Positions 45,340 through 53,894 of a DNA stretch of 64,000 nt are shown here, piece by piece. The stretch lies in assembly GCA_029781795.1 (NCBI GenBank), contig JAKOWB010000194.1:1-64000 (forward strand), in the 5' to 3' direction. A program made the position numbers and the translations under genes. Numbering within the stretch: the first letter of the stretch is position 1; each line of letters begins with the position of its first letter. The stretch comes from Pseudomonadota bacterium (GTDB lineage Bacteria > Pseudomonadota > Alphaproteobacteria > Kiloniellales > JACOMY01). The notes beneath the pieces were generated by a model. It did not search any database and was not told the DNA's origin. It worked only from the letters and a program-made list of their open reading frames with translations.

Positions 45340-46422
45340 TCAGGCGTCGAGCGCCCGGCAGTCCTCCTGGGTCCAGCCCACGCTCACCGCGGCGCCCTGC
45401 TGCAGGGACAGCGCACCGATGGCATTGGGCACCTTGACGATGAAGTTCTCGTCGCCGCAGACGGCGAGCCGCGTGCGGATGTGATCGCCGATGTAGATCA
45501 ATTCCTCGATGCGACCGTGGAAGATGTTGGCGAAGCTTCCGGGCGGCGGGTTCAGCGCCACGCGCTCCGGCCTGATCGACAGCGTGGTCGCCTGGCCTTC
45601 GCCGCTGACCGCTACGCGCGTCGCGCGTACTATCTCGCCGTTCGGCAGGCGCACCTGGCAGAGGCCGTTTCTGGCCTCCGCCACGGTGCCCTTGAGCTTG
45701 TTGTTCTCGCCGATGAACTGCGCGACGAAGGCGTTCTCGGGCCGCTCGTACAGGTCGGCCGGGGTCGCCAGCTGCTGGATGATGCCGTCGTTGAAGACCG
45801 CGATGCGGTTCGACATGGTCAGCGCCTCCTGCTGGTCGTGCGTGACATAGACGATGGTCACGCCCAGGCGCTCGTGGATGTGCTTGATCTCGTACTGCAT
45901 ATGCTCGCGCAGCTGCTTGTCCAGCGCGCCCAGCGGCTCGTCCATCAGCACCAGCTGTGGCTCGAAGATCAGTGCGCGGGCCAGCGCGATGCGTTGCTGC
46001 TGGCCGCCGGACAGCTGACCCGGCCGGCGCTGCGCGAAACCGGTCAGTTGCACCAGCGCCAGCGCCTTCTCGACCCGGCCGCGGATCTCCTCGCGGCCGA
46101 TGCGGCGCACCTCCAGCGGGAACGAGAGGTTCTCCGCCACGGTCATGTGCGGAAAGAGCGCGTAGTTCTGGAACACCATGCCGATGTTCCGCTTGTGCGG
46201 CGGCAGATTGTTGATCGGCTGCCCGCCCAGCTCGATGACGCCGTGCGTCGGTGTCTCGAAGCCGGCCAGCATCATCAAGGTGGTGGTCTTGCCGGAGCCC
46301 GAGGGGCCGAGGAGGGTCAGGAACTCCCCGCGCGCGATATCGACGTTGAGGTTTTTGACGACCAGCGTTTCGCCGTCATAGGACTTCTGCACGTCCTTGA
46401 ACGAGACCAGGGTCTCCTGCAT
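45340..46422 (-). CDS. Polyamine-type ABC transporter ATPase (PotA-like)
   Basis: A 360-residue nucleotide-binding subunit. Walker A is GPSGSGKTT, signature LSGGQQQRIALARAL, Walker B VLMDEPLGALD, and the switch histidine is in VTHDQQEA. The C-terminal third is a TOBE domain (SIRPERVAL). It powers the two permeases downstream. The ATG at 46422 begins the conserved VSFKDVQKSYDG; the longer frame is spurious. The 290 bp upstream hold a repeated operator-like element. Confidence 0.94.
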   Translation of the reverse strand: MQETLVSFKDVQKSYDGETLVVKNLNVDIARGEFLTLLGPSGSGKTTTLMMLAGFETPTHGVIELGGQPINNLPPHKRNIGMVFQNYALFPHMTVAENLSFPLEVRRIGREEIRGRVEKALALVQLTGFAQRRPGQLSGGQQQRIALARALIFEPQLVLMDEPLGALDKQLREHMQYEIKHIHERLGVTIVYVTHDQQEALTMSNRIAVFNDGIIQQLATPADLYERPENAFVAQFIGENNKLKGTVAEARNGLCQVRLPNGEIVRATRVAVSGEGQATTLSIRPERVALNPPPGSFANIFHGRIEELIYIGDHIRTRLAVCGDENFIVKVPNAIGALSLQQGAAVSVGWTQEDCRALDA

Positions 46423-46654
46423 CCAGACTAAATCTCCCACTCTCCCTGACCACGCGCTGTTGAGCGCGGTCGGGTGGTTTTCCGTGTTGCCTCCGGCGTT
46501 GTCATTCTTCTGGTGCAGGTGGCGACGAACCCTGTCCCCGCCCGGCCCTGCCCATGCAGTATTGTCTGCGTTGCGTTTATTGCAGATCAAAGCGGCTGGC
46601 TTGTCCAGCGTCTTAACCGTGCGGGCGTCTTGGATACGATCCTCGCCGTCGCCT

Positions 46655-46689
46655 GCTTATGGACGCATAAGCGGGGGCTTATCGACGCA
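46655..46689. promoter_or_regulatory. Repeated and inverted operator-like element
   Basis: GCTTATGGACGCA (46655-46667) and GCTTATCGACGCA (46677-46689) form a direct repeat with a 22-bp period, two helical turns. The first copy also forms GCTTATG-N4-CATAAGC (7-bp dyad), and ATAAGC-GGGG-GCTTAT bridges the two. It lies between the hemA stop and the potA-like start; no T-tract follows in either direction, so an operator is favoured over a terminator. Confidence 0.45.
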
Positions 46690-46712
46690 CAGTCCCGACG
46701 GGCGAACGCGGC

Positions 46713-47924
46713 TCAGGCGGCACGCGCCAACGAGAGCTCGCCCCAGAGGCGATCCAGCGCGGCCACCAGCGCCTCGATCTCCGCCGAGCCATGCAGCGGC
46801 GTCGCCACCAGGCGCAGCCGCTCGCTGCCACGTGGCACCGTGGGATAGTTGATCGGCTGGACATAGAGGTCGTGCTCGGCCAGCAGCCGGTCGGCCAGGC
46901 GTTTGCAGCGGCGCGGGCAGCCGACGATGACCGGCGCGATATGGCTGCCGTTCGCCAACAGCGGCAGGCCGGCTTCCAGCAGGCGACGCTTCAGCAGCGC
47001 GCCGTTGGCCGCCAGCGCTGCGCGCTCGACGCCGCTGCGCTTCAGGTGGCGCACGCTGGCAAGCGCGCCGGCGGCGATGACCGGCGGGATCGCCGTGGTG
47101 AAGATGAAGCCCGAACCGCTGGAGCGCACGAAGTCAACCAGCGCTGCCGAGGCGGCGATGTAGCCGCCGATCAGCCCGAAGGCCTTGCCCAGCGTCCCCT
47201 GGATCACGTCGAAGCGGTCCATCAGGCCCTCGCGCTCGGCGACGCCGCCGCCGCGCGGGCCATAGAGGCCGACGGCGTGCACCTCGTCGAGGTAGGTGAG
47301 GGCGCCGTGCCGTTTCGCTACCGCGGCCAGCTCGGCCAGCGGCGCGATGTCGCCGTCCATGGAATAGACGCTCTCGAAGGCGACGATCTTGGCGCGGTCC
47401 CGCGGCAGGGCCTGCAGCTTCGCCGCCAGGTCGGCGGGGTCGCTGTGGCGGAAGACCTGCTTCTCGGCGCGGCTGTGGCGGATGCCCTCGATCATCGAGG
47501 CATGGTTCTTCTCGTCCGACAGCACGACACACTCGGGCAGTCGTGCCGCCAGGGTGGAAAGCGCGGTCCAGTTGGCGACGTAGCCCGAGGTGAAGGTCAG
47601 CGCTGCCGCCTTGCCGTGCAGGTCGGCAAGCTCGGCCTCCAGGTCGACGTGCAGGCGATTGGTGCCGGAAATGTTGCGCGTGCCGCCGGCGCCCGCGCCC
47701 TCGGCCGCGATGGTCGCCTGCATGGCGGCCGCCACCTCGGGGTGCTGACCCATCCCGAGGTAGTCGTTCGAGCACCAGACCGTGACCTCACGCGGGCCCT
47801 GCGGTCCGTGCCAGATGGCCTTCGGGAAGCGTCCGGCGGCGCGCGTCAGCGTGGCGAAGACGCGATAGCGGCCTTCGCCGCGCAGCCGCGCCAGCTCGCC
47901 CTCGAAGAAGCCCTCGTAGTCCAT
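46713..47924 (-). CDS. hemA: 5-aminolevulinate synthase
   Basis: A 403-residue PLP enzyme that condenses succinyl-CoA and glycine, the committed haem step in alphaproteobacteria. The PLP lysine is K247 in [12 protein letters not shown]; other landmarks are [36 protein letters not shown], and the C-terminal heme-synthase pattern. GTAAGGAGGGCC precedes the ATG. It is on the same strand as the upstream aminotransferase but is separated from it by a terminator. Confidence 0.96.
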   Translation of the reverse strand: MDYEGFFEGELARLRGEGRYRVFATLTRAAGRFPKAIWHGPQGPREVTVWCSNDYLGMGQHPEVAAAMQATIAAEGAGAGGTRNISGTNRLHVDLEAELADLHGKAAALTFTSGYVANWTALSTLAARLPECVVLSDEKNHASMIEGIRHSRAEKQVFRHSDPADLAAKLQALPRDRAKIVAFESVYSMDGDIAPLAELAAVAKRHGALTYLDEVHAVGLYGPRGGGVAEREGLMDRFDVIQGTLGKAFGLIGGYIAASAALVDFVRSSGSGFIFTTAIPPVIAAGALASVRHLKRSGVERAALAANGALLKRRLLEAGLPLLANGSHIAPVIVGCPRRCKRLADRLLAEHDLYVQPINYPTVPRGSERLRLVATPLHGSAEIEALVAALDRLWGELSLARAA

Positions 47925-47970
47925 CGCCGGCCCTCCTTACCGGGGGTGTAATAACCCCTTGATCCGGACA

Positions 47971-48005
47971 GCGAAAGGGCGGCGCGACCGCTGGTCGCGC
48001 CGCCC
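47971..48005 (-). terminator. Rho-independent terminator after the aminotransferase
   Basis: On the minus strand a perfect 13-bp stem (GGGCGGCGCGACC/GGTCGCGCCGCCC, 3-nt loop, 47977-48005) is followed by TTTCGCT. It lies 27 bp past the aminotransferase stop and separates it from hemA. Confidence 0.75.
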
Positions 48006-48032
48006 CCGGCAATCCCGCCGCGCGGCAGGCGA

Positions 48033-49427
48033 TCAGGCAGCCTGCAGCAGGCCCTCCTGGCGCACCCAGGTATAGGTCTCGTCGAGCGCCTTGCCGAAGC
48101 GGTCGAGCATCTTCTCGACCTCGCCCTCGGTGATGATCATCGGCGGGCAGAAGGCCAGCGCATCGACCATGGCGCGCTGGATCAGGCCATGCTCCTGCGA
48201 GCGCGCCATGAGGTAGCCGCCGACCTTGCCGGCCGGGTTGAAGCCGGCCTTGGTCTTCTTGTCGGCCACCAGTTCCACCGCTGCGATCAGGCCGACGCCA
48301 CGCACCTCGCCCACCAGCGGGTGGTCGGCGAAGCGCCGGCGCAGGCCCTCCTGCATCAGCGGGCCGACCTTGCGGACGTGGCCGATGATGTTGCGCTCCT
48401 CGTAGATCTTCAGCGTCTCCAGCGCCACCGCGGCCGGCACCGGGTGCGCCGAGTAGGTGTAGCCGTGGCCGAAGGTGCCGTGCTTGGCCGAGTTGTCGGC
48501 CAGCGCCTGGTAGATCTTGTCGCTGACCGCGATGGCCGAGATCGGCAGGTAGGACGACGAGAGCTGCTTGGCCATCGTCATGATGTCGGGCTTGATGTTG
48601 TAGGTGTTGCTGCCGAACCAGTTGCCGGTGCGCCCGAAGCCGCAGATCACCTCGTCGGCGATCACCAGCACGTCGTACTTGCGGCAGACCGCCTGGATCT
48701 TCTCCCAGTAGCCCTTGGCCGGGGGCAGCACGCCGCCGGCACCCTGCAGCGGCTCGCCGATGAAGGCGGCCACGGTCTCCGGGCCTTCCTTCAGGATCAT
48801 CTCCTCGAGTTCCCTGGCGCGGCGGGTGGCGAAGTCCTCCTCGCTCTCGCCCGCCTCGCTGAAGCGGTAGTAGTGCGGCGAGCCGGTGTGCAGCACCCGC
48901 GCCACCGGCACGTCGAAGTCGGTCTGCGCGTAGGGCAGGCCGGTGAGGCTGGCGGCGACGATGGTGACGCCGTGATAGGCCTTCTGCCGGCTGATGATCT
49001 TCTTCTTCTCCGGCTTGCCGATGGCGTTGTGGTAGTACCAGACGAACTTGATCGCCGTGTCGTTCGCCTCGGAGCCGGAGTTGGCGAAAGCCACCTTGGC
49101 GTTGGGGATCGGCAGCAGGGCGGTCAGCTTCTCCGACAGCAGGGCGGCCGGCGCGTGGGTCTTCTGCGCGAAGTTGTGATAGTAGGGCAGGGTCTGCAGC
49201 TGCTTGGTCGCGGCCTCCACCAGGCGAGGCTCGTCGAAGCCGAGGCCGGCGCACCAGAGCGCGGCCATGCCCTCGATGTATTCCTTGCCATTGTCGTCGT
49301 AGACATAGATGCCCTTGCCCTTGGCCAGGACCAGCGGGCCCTCCTGCTCGTTCTTGCGCAGATTGGTGTAGCTGTGCAGGTGGTGGGCCACGTCGATCGA
49401 CGCGACGGAATTCGGCCGGATGGTCAT
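48033..49427 (-). CDS. Class III omega-aminotransferase (putrescine/beta-alanine:pyruvate type)
   Basis: A 464-residue PLP aminotransferase. The Schiff-base lysine is K287 in MTMAKQLSSSYLP, with SGSEANDTAIK and GEPLQGAGGV also visible. KGIYVYDDNGKEYIEGMAALWCAGLGF at the N-terminus is typical of SpuC/putrescine-pyruvate relatives, fitting the nearby polyamine-type importer. GGGAGC lies 7 bp before the ATG at 49427; an upstream in-frame extension is not family-like. A terminator follows. Confidence 0.88.
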   Translation of the reverse strand: MTIRPNSVASIDVAHHLHSYTNLRKNEQEGPLVLAKGKGIYVYDDNGKEYIEGMAALWCAGLGFDEPRLVEAATKQLQTLPYYHNFAQKTHAPAALLSEKLTALLPIPNAKVAFANSGSEANDTAIKFVWYYHNAIGKPEKKKIISRQKAYHGVTIVAASLTGLPYAQTDFDVPVARVLHTGSPHYYRFSEAGESEEDFATRRARELEEMILKEGPETVAAFIGEPLQGAGGVLPPAKGYWEKIQAVCRKYDVLVIADEVICGFGRTGNWFGSNTYNIKPDIMTMAKQLSSSYLPISAIAVSDKIYQALADNSAKHGTFGHGYTYSAHPVPAAVALETLKIYEERNIIGHVRKVGPLMQEGLRRRFADHPLVGEVRGVGLIAAVELVADKKTKAGFNPAGKVGGYLMARSQEHGLIQRAMVDALAFCPPMIITEGEVEKMLDRFGKALDETYTWVRQEGLLQAA

Positions 49428-49544
49428 GGACTTGGCTCCCTCGAAACGCGAAGCCGGCACCCTAGCGGAGGGTGCTACCCGCCGGGAAGGGGACGGGCTG
49501 GCCGGGCGGTCCCGCTTCCCGCGCATGGAAGCTGTGACAATAGG

Positions 49545-49574
49545 GCAATATTGCTGTCCCTTGACGACTCAAGG
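49545..49574. promoter_or_regulatory. Two palindromes in a divergent promoter region
   Basis: GCAATATTGC (49545-49554) is a perfect 10-bp palindrome, and CCTTGA-CGAC-TCAAGG (49559-49574) is a perfect 6-bp dyad with a 4-bp gap. Both lie between the aminotransferase start and the small DUF1127-like gene. TTGACG (49561-49566), with CATTCT 17 bp on, could be a plus-strand promoter. The second dyad is two bases too short in the middle for an FNR box. Confidence 0.4.
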
Positions 49575-49672
49575 CTCTGACAACATTCTATTGGTGCACT
49601 GCACAAATAAGCGGTGGTCAGGGTTGGAACGCCTCTGGGATTGAGCTCGAACTCAAAGCCACGGAGGCCACC

Positions 49673-49876
49673 ATGTCGATGCAGAAGTCTTTCTCCGAGC
49701 CGCTGCGCTCCATCTCGGACATCACGCCCGAGGAACTCCAGGCCTACCTGCGTGACGCGCGGAAGATGCGCGCCCAGGCCTTCGCCTCGATCGTCTTCTC
49801 GATCGGACGTCTCTTCGCCAGGCCGTTCCGCAAGGGCGAGCGCCTGCCGTCCGGCGTCGCACATTCCGCCCGTTGA
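49673..49876 (+). CDS. DUF1127-like small basic protein
   Basis: A 67-residue protein. ARKMRAQAFASIVFSIGRLFARPF has the arginine-and-aromatic pattern of alphaproteobacterial DUF1127/YjiS-like small proteins, some of which affect RNA metabolism or phosphate use; family membership is tentative. GGAGG lies 5 bp before the ATG. The gene has its own promoter region with two palindromes, and a long hairpin follows its stop. Confidence 0.65.
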   Translation: MSMQKSFSEPLRSISDITPEELQAYLRDARKMRAQAFASIVFSIGRLFARPFRKGERLPSGVAHSAR

Positions 49877-49885
49877 ATCGACCCC

Positions 49886-49930
49886 GGCGGGGAGCGCTAC
49901 CGCGCCCAGGTGCGGTAGCGCTTCCCCGCC
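49886..49930. terminator. 18-bp hairpin spanning the NHL-thioredoxin stop codon
   Basis: GGCGGGGAGCGCTACCGC pairs with GCGGTAGCGCT-T-CCCCGCC with one bulged base and an 8-nt loop. It lies between convergent genes and includes the end of the NHL-thioredoxin gene. No T-tract follows on either strand, so it may act as a transcript-end stabiliser or a two-way terminator. Confidence 0.45.
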
Positions 49931-51360
49931 AGGTCGTACCTCAGGATGCGGTGGTTGTTGGTGTCGCTGACCAGCAGGTCGCCGGCGCCGTCCAGCCATA
50001 GCCCTGCCGGTTCGCCGAGGCGCGGCAGGCAGAGCGGGTCCTCGCAAAGGAAGTCCGCGGCGAAGAGCTCGACCCGCTGCGCTGCCAGGTCCAGGCGCCG
50101 CAGCGTGCCGTTGTAGCTGTCGGCCACCAGCAGGGCCCCGGTCCCCTGCCAGCAGAGGCCCAGCGGGTGCTGCAGCCGCGCCGCCGCGAAGGCCCCATCC
50201 ACCTGCCCGAAGTCGAAGAGCCCGCTGCCCACCAGGGTCTCGACCCGCATCGCCTCCAGGTCCAGCAGCCGGATGGCCGAGGTCTCGCTATCGGCGAAGG
50301 CCAGCCGCCGGCCGTCCGGCGACAGCGCCAGGCCCGAGGGCTGCGCCAGCACCGCATCCCGCGCCGGGCCGTCGACGATGGCCTCCGCCCCCGTGCCCGC
50401 CAGCACCTCGACGTGGCCATTCTCGAGGTCCAGTACACCGAGTTGGTGCGTGCCGGCGTTGGCGAAGAAGATGCGACGCCCCAGCAACGCCAGGTCCCAG
50501 GGCGAGGCCAGCGCCGTCGCCAGGCCCGGCGCCGCCGCGCCGAGCGGCCGGCCGCGCTTGCCGGTGCCGGCCAAGGTCGCGACCCGGCCGCCGTGCCGGT
50601 CGATGCGCCGGATCGCATGGTTGCCGGTATCGGCGACATAGATCGCCTGCTCATCGGCAATCAGTCCCTGAGGCTGGTCGAAGCAGGGCGTCTCGCCGTC
50701 GACAAATCCGGCCTCGCTGGTGCCGTAGTGCCCCACCGGCTGTCCTGCCGTGTCGAAGACGACAACCCGGTGGTGCCCGGCATCGGCGACGATCCAATGG
50801 CCAGGCGAGCCCGGTAGCGGCCTGATCTTGCCGGGAAAGGCCAGAGTACCGGCGACAGCGGGCTCGGCGCTGAGGGCCACCCGCGCCGGCCGGGCATTGC
50901 CCGAGCGGCGCAACTCCTCCACGGCGCCGGCAATGGCATTGAACAAGCGGTCGGGATCGGGCTCGCCGGCCGCCTGGCCCAGTACGCGGCCGTCGGGACC
51001 GAGGAACACCAGCGTCGGCCAGGCGCGCACGGCGTACTGCCGCCAGAGCTGGAAGTCCGGGTCGTGCACCACCGGGTGGCGGATGCCGTAGCGCGCGACG
51101 GCCGCGCGCACATTCTCCACCTCCTTCTCGGCCGGAAACTTCGGGCTGTGCACGCCGATCACCACGACCTCCTCGGGGAAGGCCTCCTCGATGCGGCGCA
51201 GGGTCGGCAGGATCTGGATGCAGTTGATGCAGCAGGAGCTCCAGAAGTCGAGGATCGCCAACCGGCCGCCGAGCGCCGCCAGGCTCAGCGGCGCCGCGAC
51301 GTTCAGCCAGTCGAGGCCGGGGCGGTCGAGTTCCGGCGCACGCACCACGGGACCGCGCAT
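49897..51360 (-). CDS. Thioredoxin-NHL repeat fusion protein
   Basis: A 487-residue protein. An N-terminal thioredoxin-like domain (residues ~25-150) carries CCINC at 43-47, so a CxxC-type pair (C44/C47) is possible. The rest is a NHL six-bladed propeller with repeats such as DQPQGLIADEQAIYVADTGNHAIRRI and HPLGLCWQGTGALLVADSYNGTLRRL. It resembles NHLRC2-type proteins. No signal peptide is seen. It follows the M48 gene by 2 bp. Confidence 0.82.
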   Translation of the reverse strand: MRGPVVRAPELDRPGLDWLNVAAPLSLAALGGRLAILDFWSSCCINCIQILPTLRRIEEAFPEEVVVIGVHSPKFPAEKEVENVRAAVARYGIRHPVVHDPDFQLWRQYAVRAWPTLVFLGPDGRVLGQAAGEPDPDRLFNAIAGAVEELRRSGNARPARVALSAEPAVAGTLAFPGKIRPLPGSPGHWIVADAGHHRVVVFDTAGQPVGHYGTSEAGFVDGETPCFDQPQGLIADEQAIYVADTGNHAIRRIDRHGGRVATLAGTGKRGRPLGAAAPGLATALASPWDLALLGRRIFFANAGTHQLGVLDLENGHVEVLAGTGAEAIVDGPARDAVLAQPSGLALSPDGRRLAFADSETSAIRLLDLEAMRVETLVGSGLFDFGQVDGAFAAARLQHPLGLCWQGTGALLVADSYNGTLRRLDLAAQRVELFAADFLCEDPLCLPRLGEPAGLWLDGAGDLLVSDTNNHRILRYDLAGKRYRTWAR

Positions 51361-51362
51361 GG

Positions 51363-52871
51363 TCAGACCGTTCGCGTCACCTTCACCAGGTCGTTGGCGC
51401 CGGGCTGCGCGCCGCCGTCCAGATCGTTCAGCACGCGGAAGGCCGCCTCGTTCAGGCTGCCGAAGGGCAGGCCGCGGGCCAGGGTGGCGACGCTGCGCCC
51501 GCTGGCGTTGACGATGTCGATGCGGAAGCCCTTGATCGCGGCCGCCTCGGACGGGGAGAGCCGGCGGAAGGAGTTCAGCACCGAGGTGAAGGCGCCGTTC
51601 CAGCGTCCGGCCTGACCGCCCGGTGCGATGAAGAGGAAGCGATAGACCTGGCTGCCCTCGGCGCGGATGGCGACGGGGATCAGGTCGACCTGGCCGCTGT
51701 TACCCTGCACGCGGGCGAAGCCGCTGGCCGCGTCCAGCCCGTTGACGGTGAAGCGGCGCAGGTCCGAGACGCTGGCGCCGCCGGCCCATTCGCCGGCGAT
51801 GTACTGCGCCAGGTCGCTGGACTGCGCCCGCGCCATGTCGAACACGAAGGCGGCGCCGTTCGGGTTCTGCGCCGTCACCTCGCTCTCGCCATTCAGCAGA
51901 TTGAAACCGCTTGGCGCCTCGAAGGCGATGCGCAGCACGGGGTGCTTGAAGCTCTGGCCATCGATGATGCCTTGCGCCGGATCGTCGCCGAAGCGGATGC
52001 CGTCGATCTGCTGCAGATAGCCGTCACGGTTGATCCGGCCCTCGTGCGACGCCACGGCGGCCTTCTGCATGGCGCTCTGAACGCGGTCGATCGTGCGCGG
52101 ATGGGTGGCCAGCCAGTTGTATTCGTCGACCGACGAGGGGTCGCGCCCGGCCATGCGCGCCTCGAGCTGGCTCCACTCGCGCAGGGTGGCGAGGAAGGTG
52201 ACCATGCCCTCGGGCTGCCAGCCGGCCTTGGCCATGTAGCGGATGCCGAGCGTGTCGGCCTCCATCTCCTGGTCGCGCGAGTAGGACTGCAGGTAAGCCA
52301 CGGCGCCGACCGAGGCGAGGTCGGTCACCGCCTGCGAGCCGGTGGCGATGCCGAGGATGGCCAGGCCGAGCTGGGCAAAGATCGACTGCGTCTGGCGCTC
52401 GGCCGTGTGGCGCGCGGTGACGTGGCCGGTCTCGTGCCCCAGCACGCCGGCCAGCTCGGCCTCGTTGGAGGCCAGCGCCAGCAGGCCGCGCGTCACGTAG
52501 ATGTAGCCGCCCGGCAGCGCGAAGGCGTTGACGATCGGCGAGTTCAGCACCGTGTACCGGTAAGCGAGATTGGGGAACTCGGTCCTGGCCCCGATGCTGG
52601 CGCCCAGGCTCTGCACGTAGCTGCCGAGGCCACGGTCCTCGTACTCGCCGCCGAAGGCCGCCAGGATCTTGGGATGCTCCTGCCGTCCCAGCGCCACGTC
52701 GTCCTCGATCGAGCCGAAGGACGAGCGGCGTCCGGTCGCCGGATTGGCGGCGCAGGCCGCCAGGCTGGCCGCCGCGGCCGAGGCCAGCAGGCCCTTGGCG
52801 AAGCCGCGCCGGGACAGGTGCGGCCCATGCAGGGGACAGGCGCCGCCGGCGTGGGAGTGCGTGCAGGACAT
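51363..52871 (-). CDS. M48-family zinc metalloprotease, Tat/lipoprotein-like start
   Basis: A 502-residue protein. The zinc site HETGH is at 146-150 in the domain SNEAELAGVLGHETGHV. The N-terminus carries RR (21-22) and LAAC with cysteine 40, so it may be a Tat-exported lipoprotein. Before that lies a His/Cys cluster (C3, H5, H7, C12, H15, H18), odd for a signal peptide. C-terminal parts resemble BepA/YfgC-like assembly proteases. GGAGG lies 7 bp before the ATG. Confidence 0.85.
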   Translation of the reverse strand: MSCTHSHAGGACPLHGPHLSRRGFAKGLLASAAAASLAACAANPATGRRSSFGSIEDDVALGRQEHPKILAAFGGEYEDRGLGSYVQSLGASIGARTEFPNLAYRYTVLNSPIVNAFALPGGYIYVTRGLLALASNEAELAGVLGHETGHVTARHTAERQTQSIFAQLGLAILGIATGSQAVTDLASVGAVAYLQSYSRDQEMEADTLGIRYMAKAGWQPEGMVTFLATLREWSQLEARMAGRDPSSVDEYNWLATHPRTIDRVQSAMQKAAVASHEGRINRDGYLQQIDGIRFGDDPAQGIIDGQSFKHPVLRIAFEAPSGFNLLNGESEVTAQNPNGAAFVFDMARAQSSDLAQYIAGEWAGGASVSDLRRFTVNGLDAASGFARVQGNSGQVDLIPVAIRAEGSQVYRFLFIAPGGQAGRWNGAFTSVLNSFRRLSPSEAAAIKGFRIDIVNASGRSVATLARGLPFGSLNEAAFRVLNDLDGGAQPGANDLVKVTRTV

Positions 52872-52981
52872 GGCGGGACCTCCGTGGCTGGAATCGTTCG
52901 GTCGCGATGACCTTGATTCAAGGCTAGCATGACCATCAAGGCAACTTTCGCGGCGTCGGTTCCGCGGGCCTCAACCGCCAT

Positions 52982-52995
52982 TTGATGCAGGTCAA
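52982..52995 (+). promoter_or_regulatory. Perfect FNR/FixK-like box upstream of universal stress protein
   Basis: TTGATGCAGGTCAA has both half-sites of the FNR/Anr/FixK pattern TTGA-N6-TCAA. It ends 59 bp before the ATG at 53055 and about 110 bp upstream of the divergent M48 gene. Position and match make it the best regulator-binding site of the window. Confidence 0.7.
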
Positions 52996-53054
52996 GGTAT
53001 CCGCGCCGCCGCGCCCGCAAGCTGTCGCAACAAGCTGCGCTGGAGGGTACGACC

Positions 53055-53894
53055 ATGGCACTTCGCGACCTGCTGATCCTGGTGGACGAGAACGGCAAGG
53101 ACCAGCCGACCTTGCGCGCCGGCCTCGACCTCGCCCAGCGCCACCAGGCGCACCTGACGGCCCTCCGCCTGCGCCGCCGCCCGCCCATGCCGGCCTTCGT
53201 CGCCGCCCAGCTGCCGGACGAGCTGCTGCCGCAGATCGAGGCACGGGTGAAGGAGGAGGCGGCCGAGGCGCGCGTCCGCGTGGAGCGCGTCGCGCTGCGC
53301 GAGGAGGTGCCCTTCGAATGGCGCGCGCTCGACGTTGCCAATGGCGATGCCGCCGACCTGGTCGGCCTGCACGCGCGCTATGCCGACCTGCTGCTGGTGG
53401 GCCAGCCGCCGCTGGATGACGCGCCCGAGGGTTACGAGGCGCTGGTCGAGACGCTGCTGGTCTCGGCCGGCCGGCCGGTGCTGCTGGTGCCCGCCGTCGG
53501 TGCGCCCAAGGGCTTCGGCAAGCGGATCCTGGTGGCCTGGGATGGCGGGCGAGAGGCCGCGCGCGCCGTCGCCGACGCGCTGCCGCTGCTGCGCGCGGCC
53601 GACCAGGTGGAGATCGTCACGGTCGATGCCAAGCGCCTGCGCGCGCCCGAGCCGGAGCCCGGCGCCGACATCGCCCGCCACCTCGCGCGCCACGGCGTGA
53701 AGGCCAGCGTGACGCAGCTCACGCGCGGGCCGCTGGATGTCGCCGACATCCTGCTGAACCGCGCCTCGGACCACGGTTTCGACCTGATCGTGATGGGCGC
53801 CTATGCCCACAGCCGCCTGCGCGACCTCGTCCTCGGCGGCGTGACGCGGCAGCTTTTGCGGCACATGACCGTGCCGCTCTTCACCGCGCACTGA
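53055..53894 (+). CDS. Universal stress protein, two UspA domains
   Basis: A 279-residue protein with two UspA-like halves. The second ends in VMGAYAHSRLRDLVLGGVTR, almost the same as the end of the Usp at 37544 (VMGAYGHSRLRELVLGGATR), so the two are paralogues. Low-oxygen control is suggested by the perfect FNR-like box upstream. GGAGGG lies 7 bp before the ATG. The last 14 bp overlap the convergent permease gene. Confidence 0.9.
   Translation: MALRDLLILVDENGKDQPTLRAGLDLAQRHQAHLTALRLRRRPPMPAFVAAQLPDELLPQIEARVKEEAAEARVRVERVALREEVPFEWRALDVANGDAADLVGLHARYADLLLVGQPPLDDAPEGYEALVETLLVSAGRPVLLVPAVGAPKGFGKRILVAWDGGREAARAVADALPLLRAADQVEIVTVDAKRLRAPEPEPGADIARHLARHGVKASVTQLTRGPLDVADILLNRASDHGFDLIVMGAYAHSRLRDLVLGGVTRQLLRHMTVPLFTAH

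Noticed and set aside
46577-46590. FNR-like site TTATTGCAGATCAA upstream of the importer ATPase
   Set aside because: Only the right half-site matches; the left half has 3 of 5 bases.
49561-49572. FNR-like site TTGACGACTCAA
   Set aside because: The centre is two bases too short (N4 in place of N6 between TTGA and TCAA).
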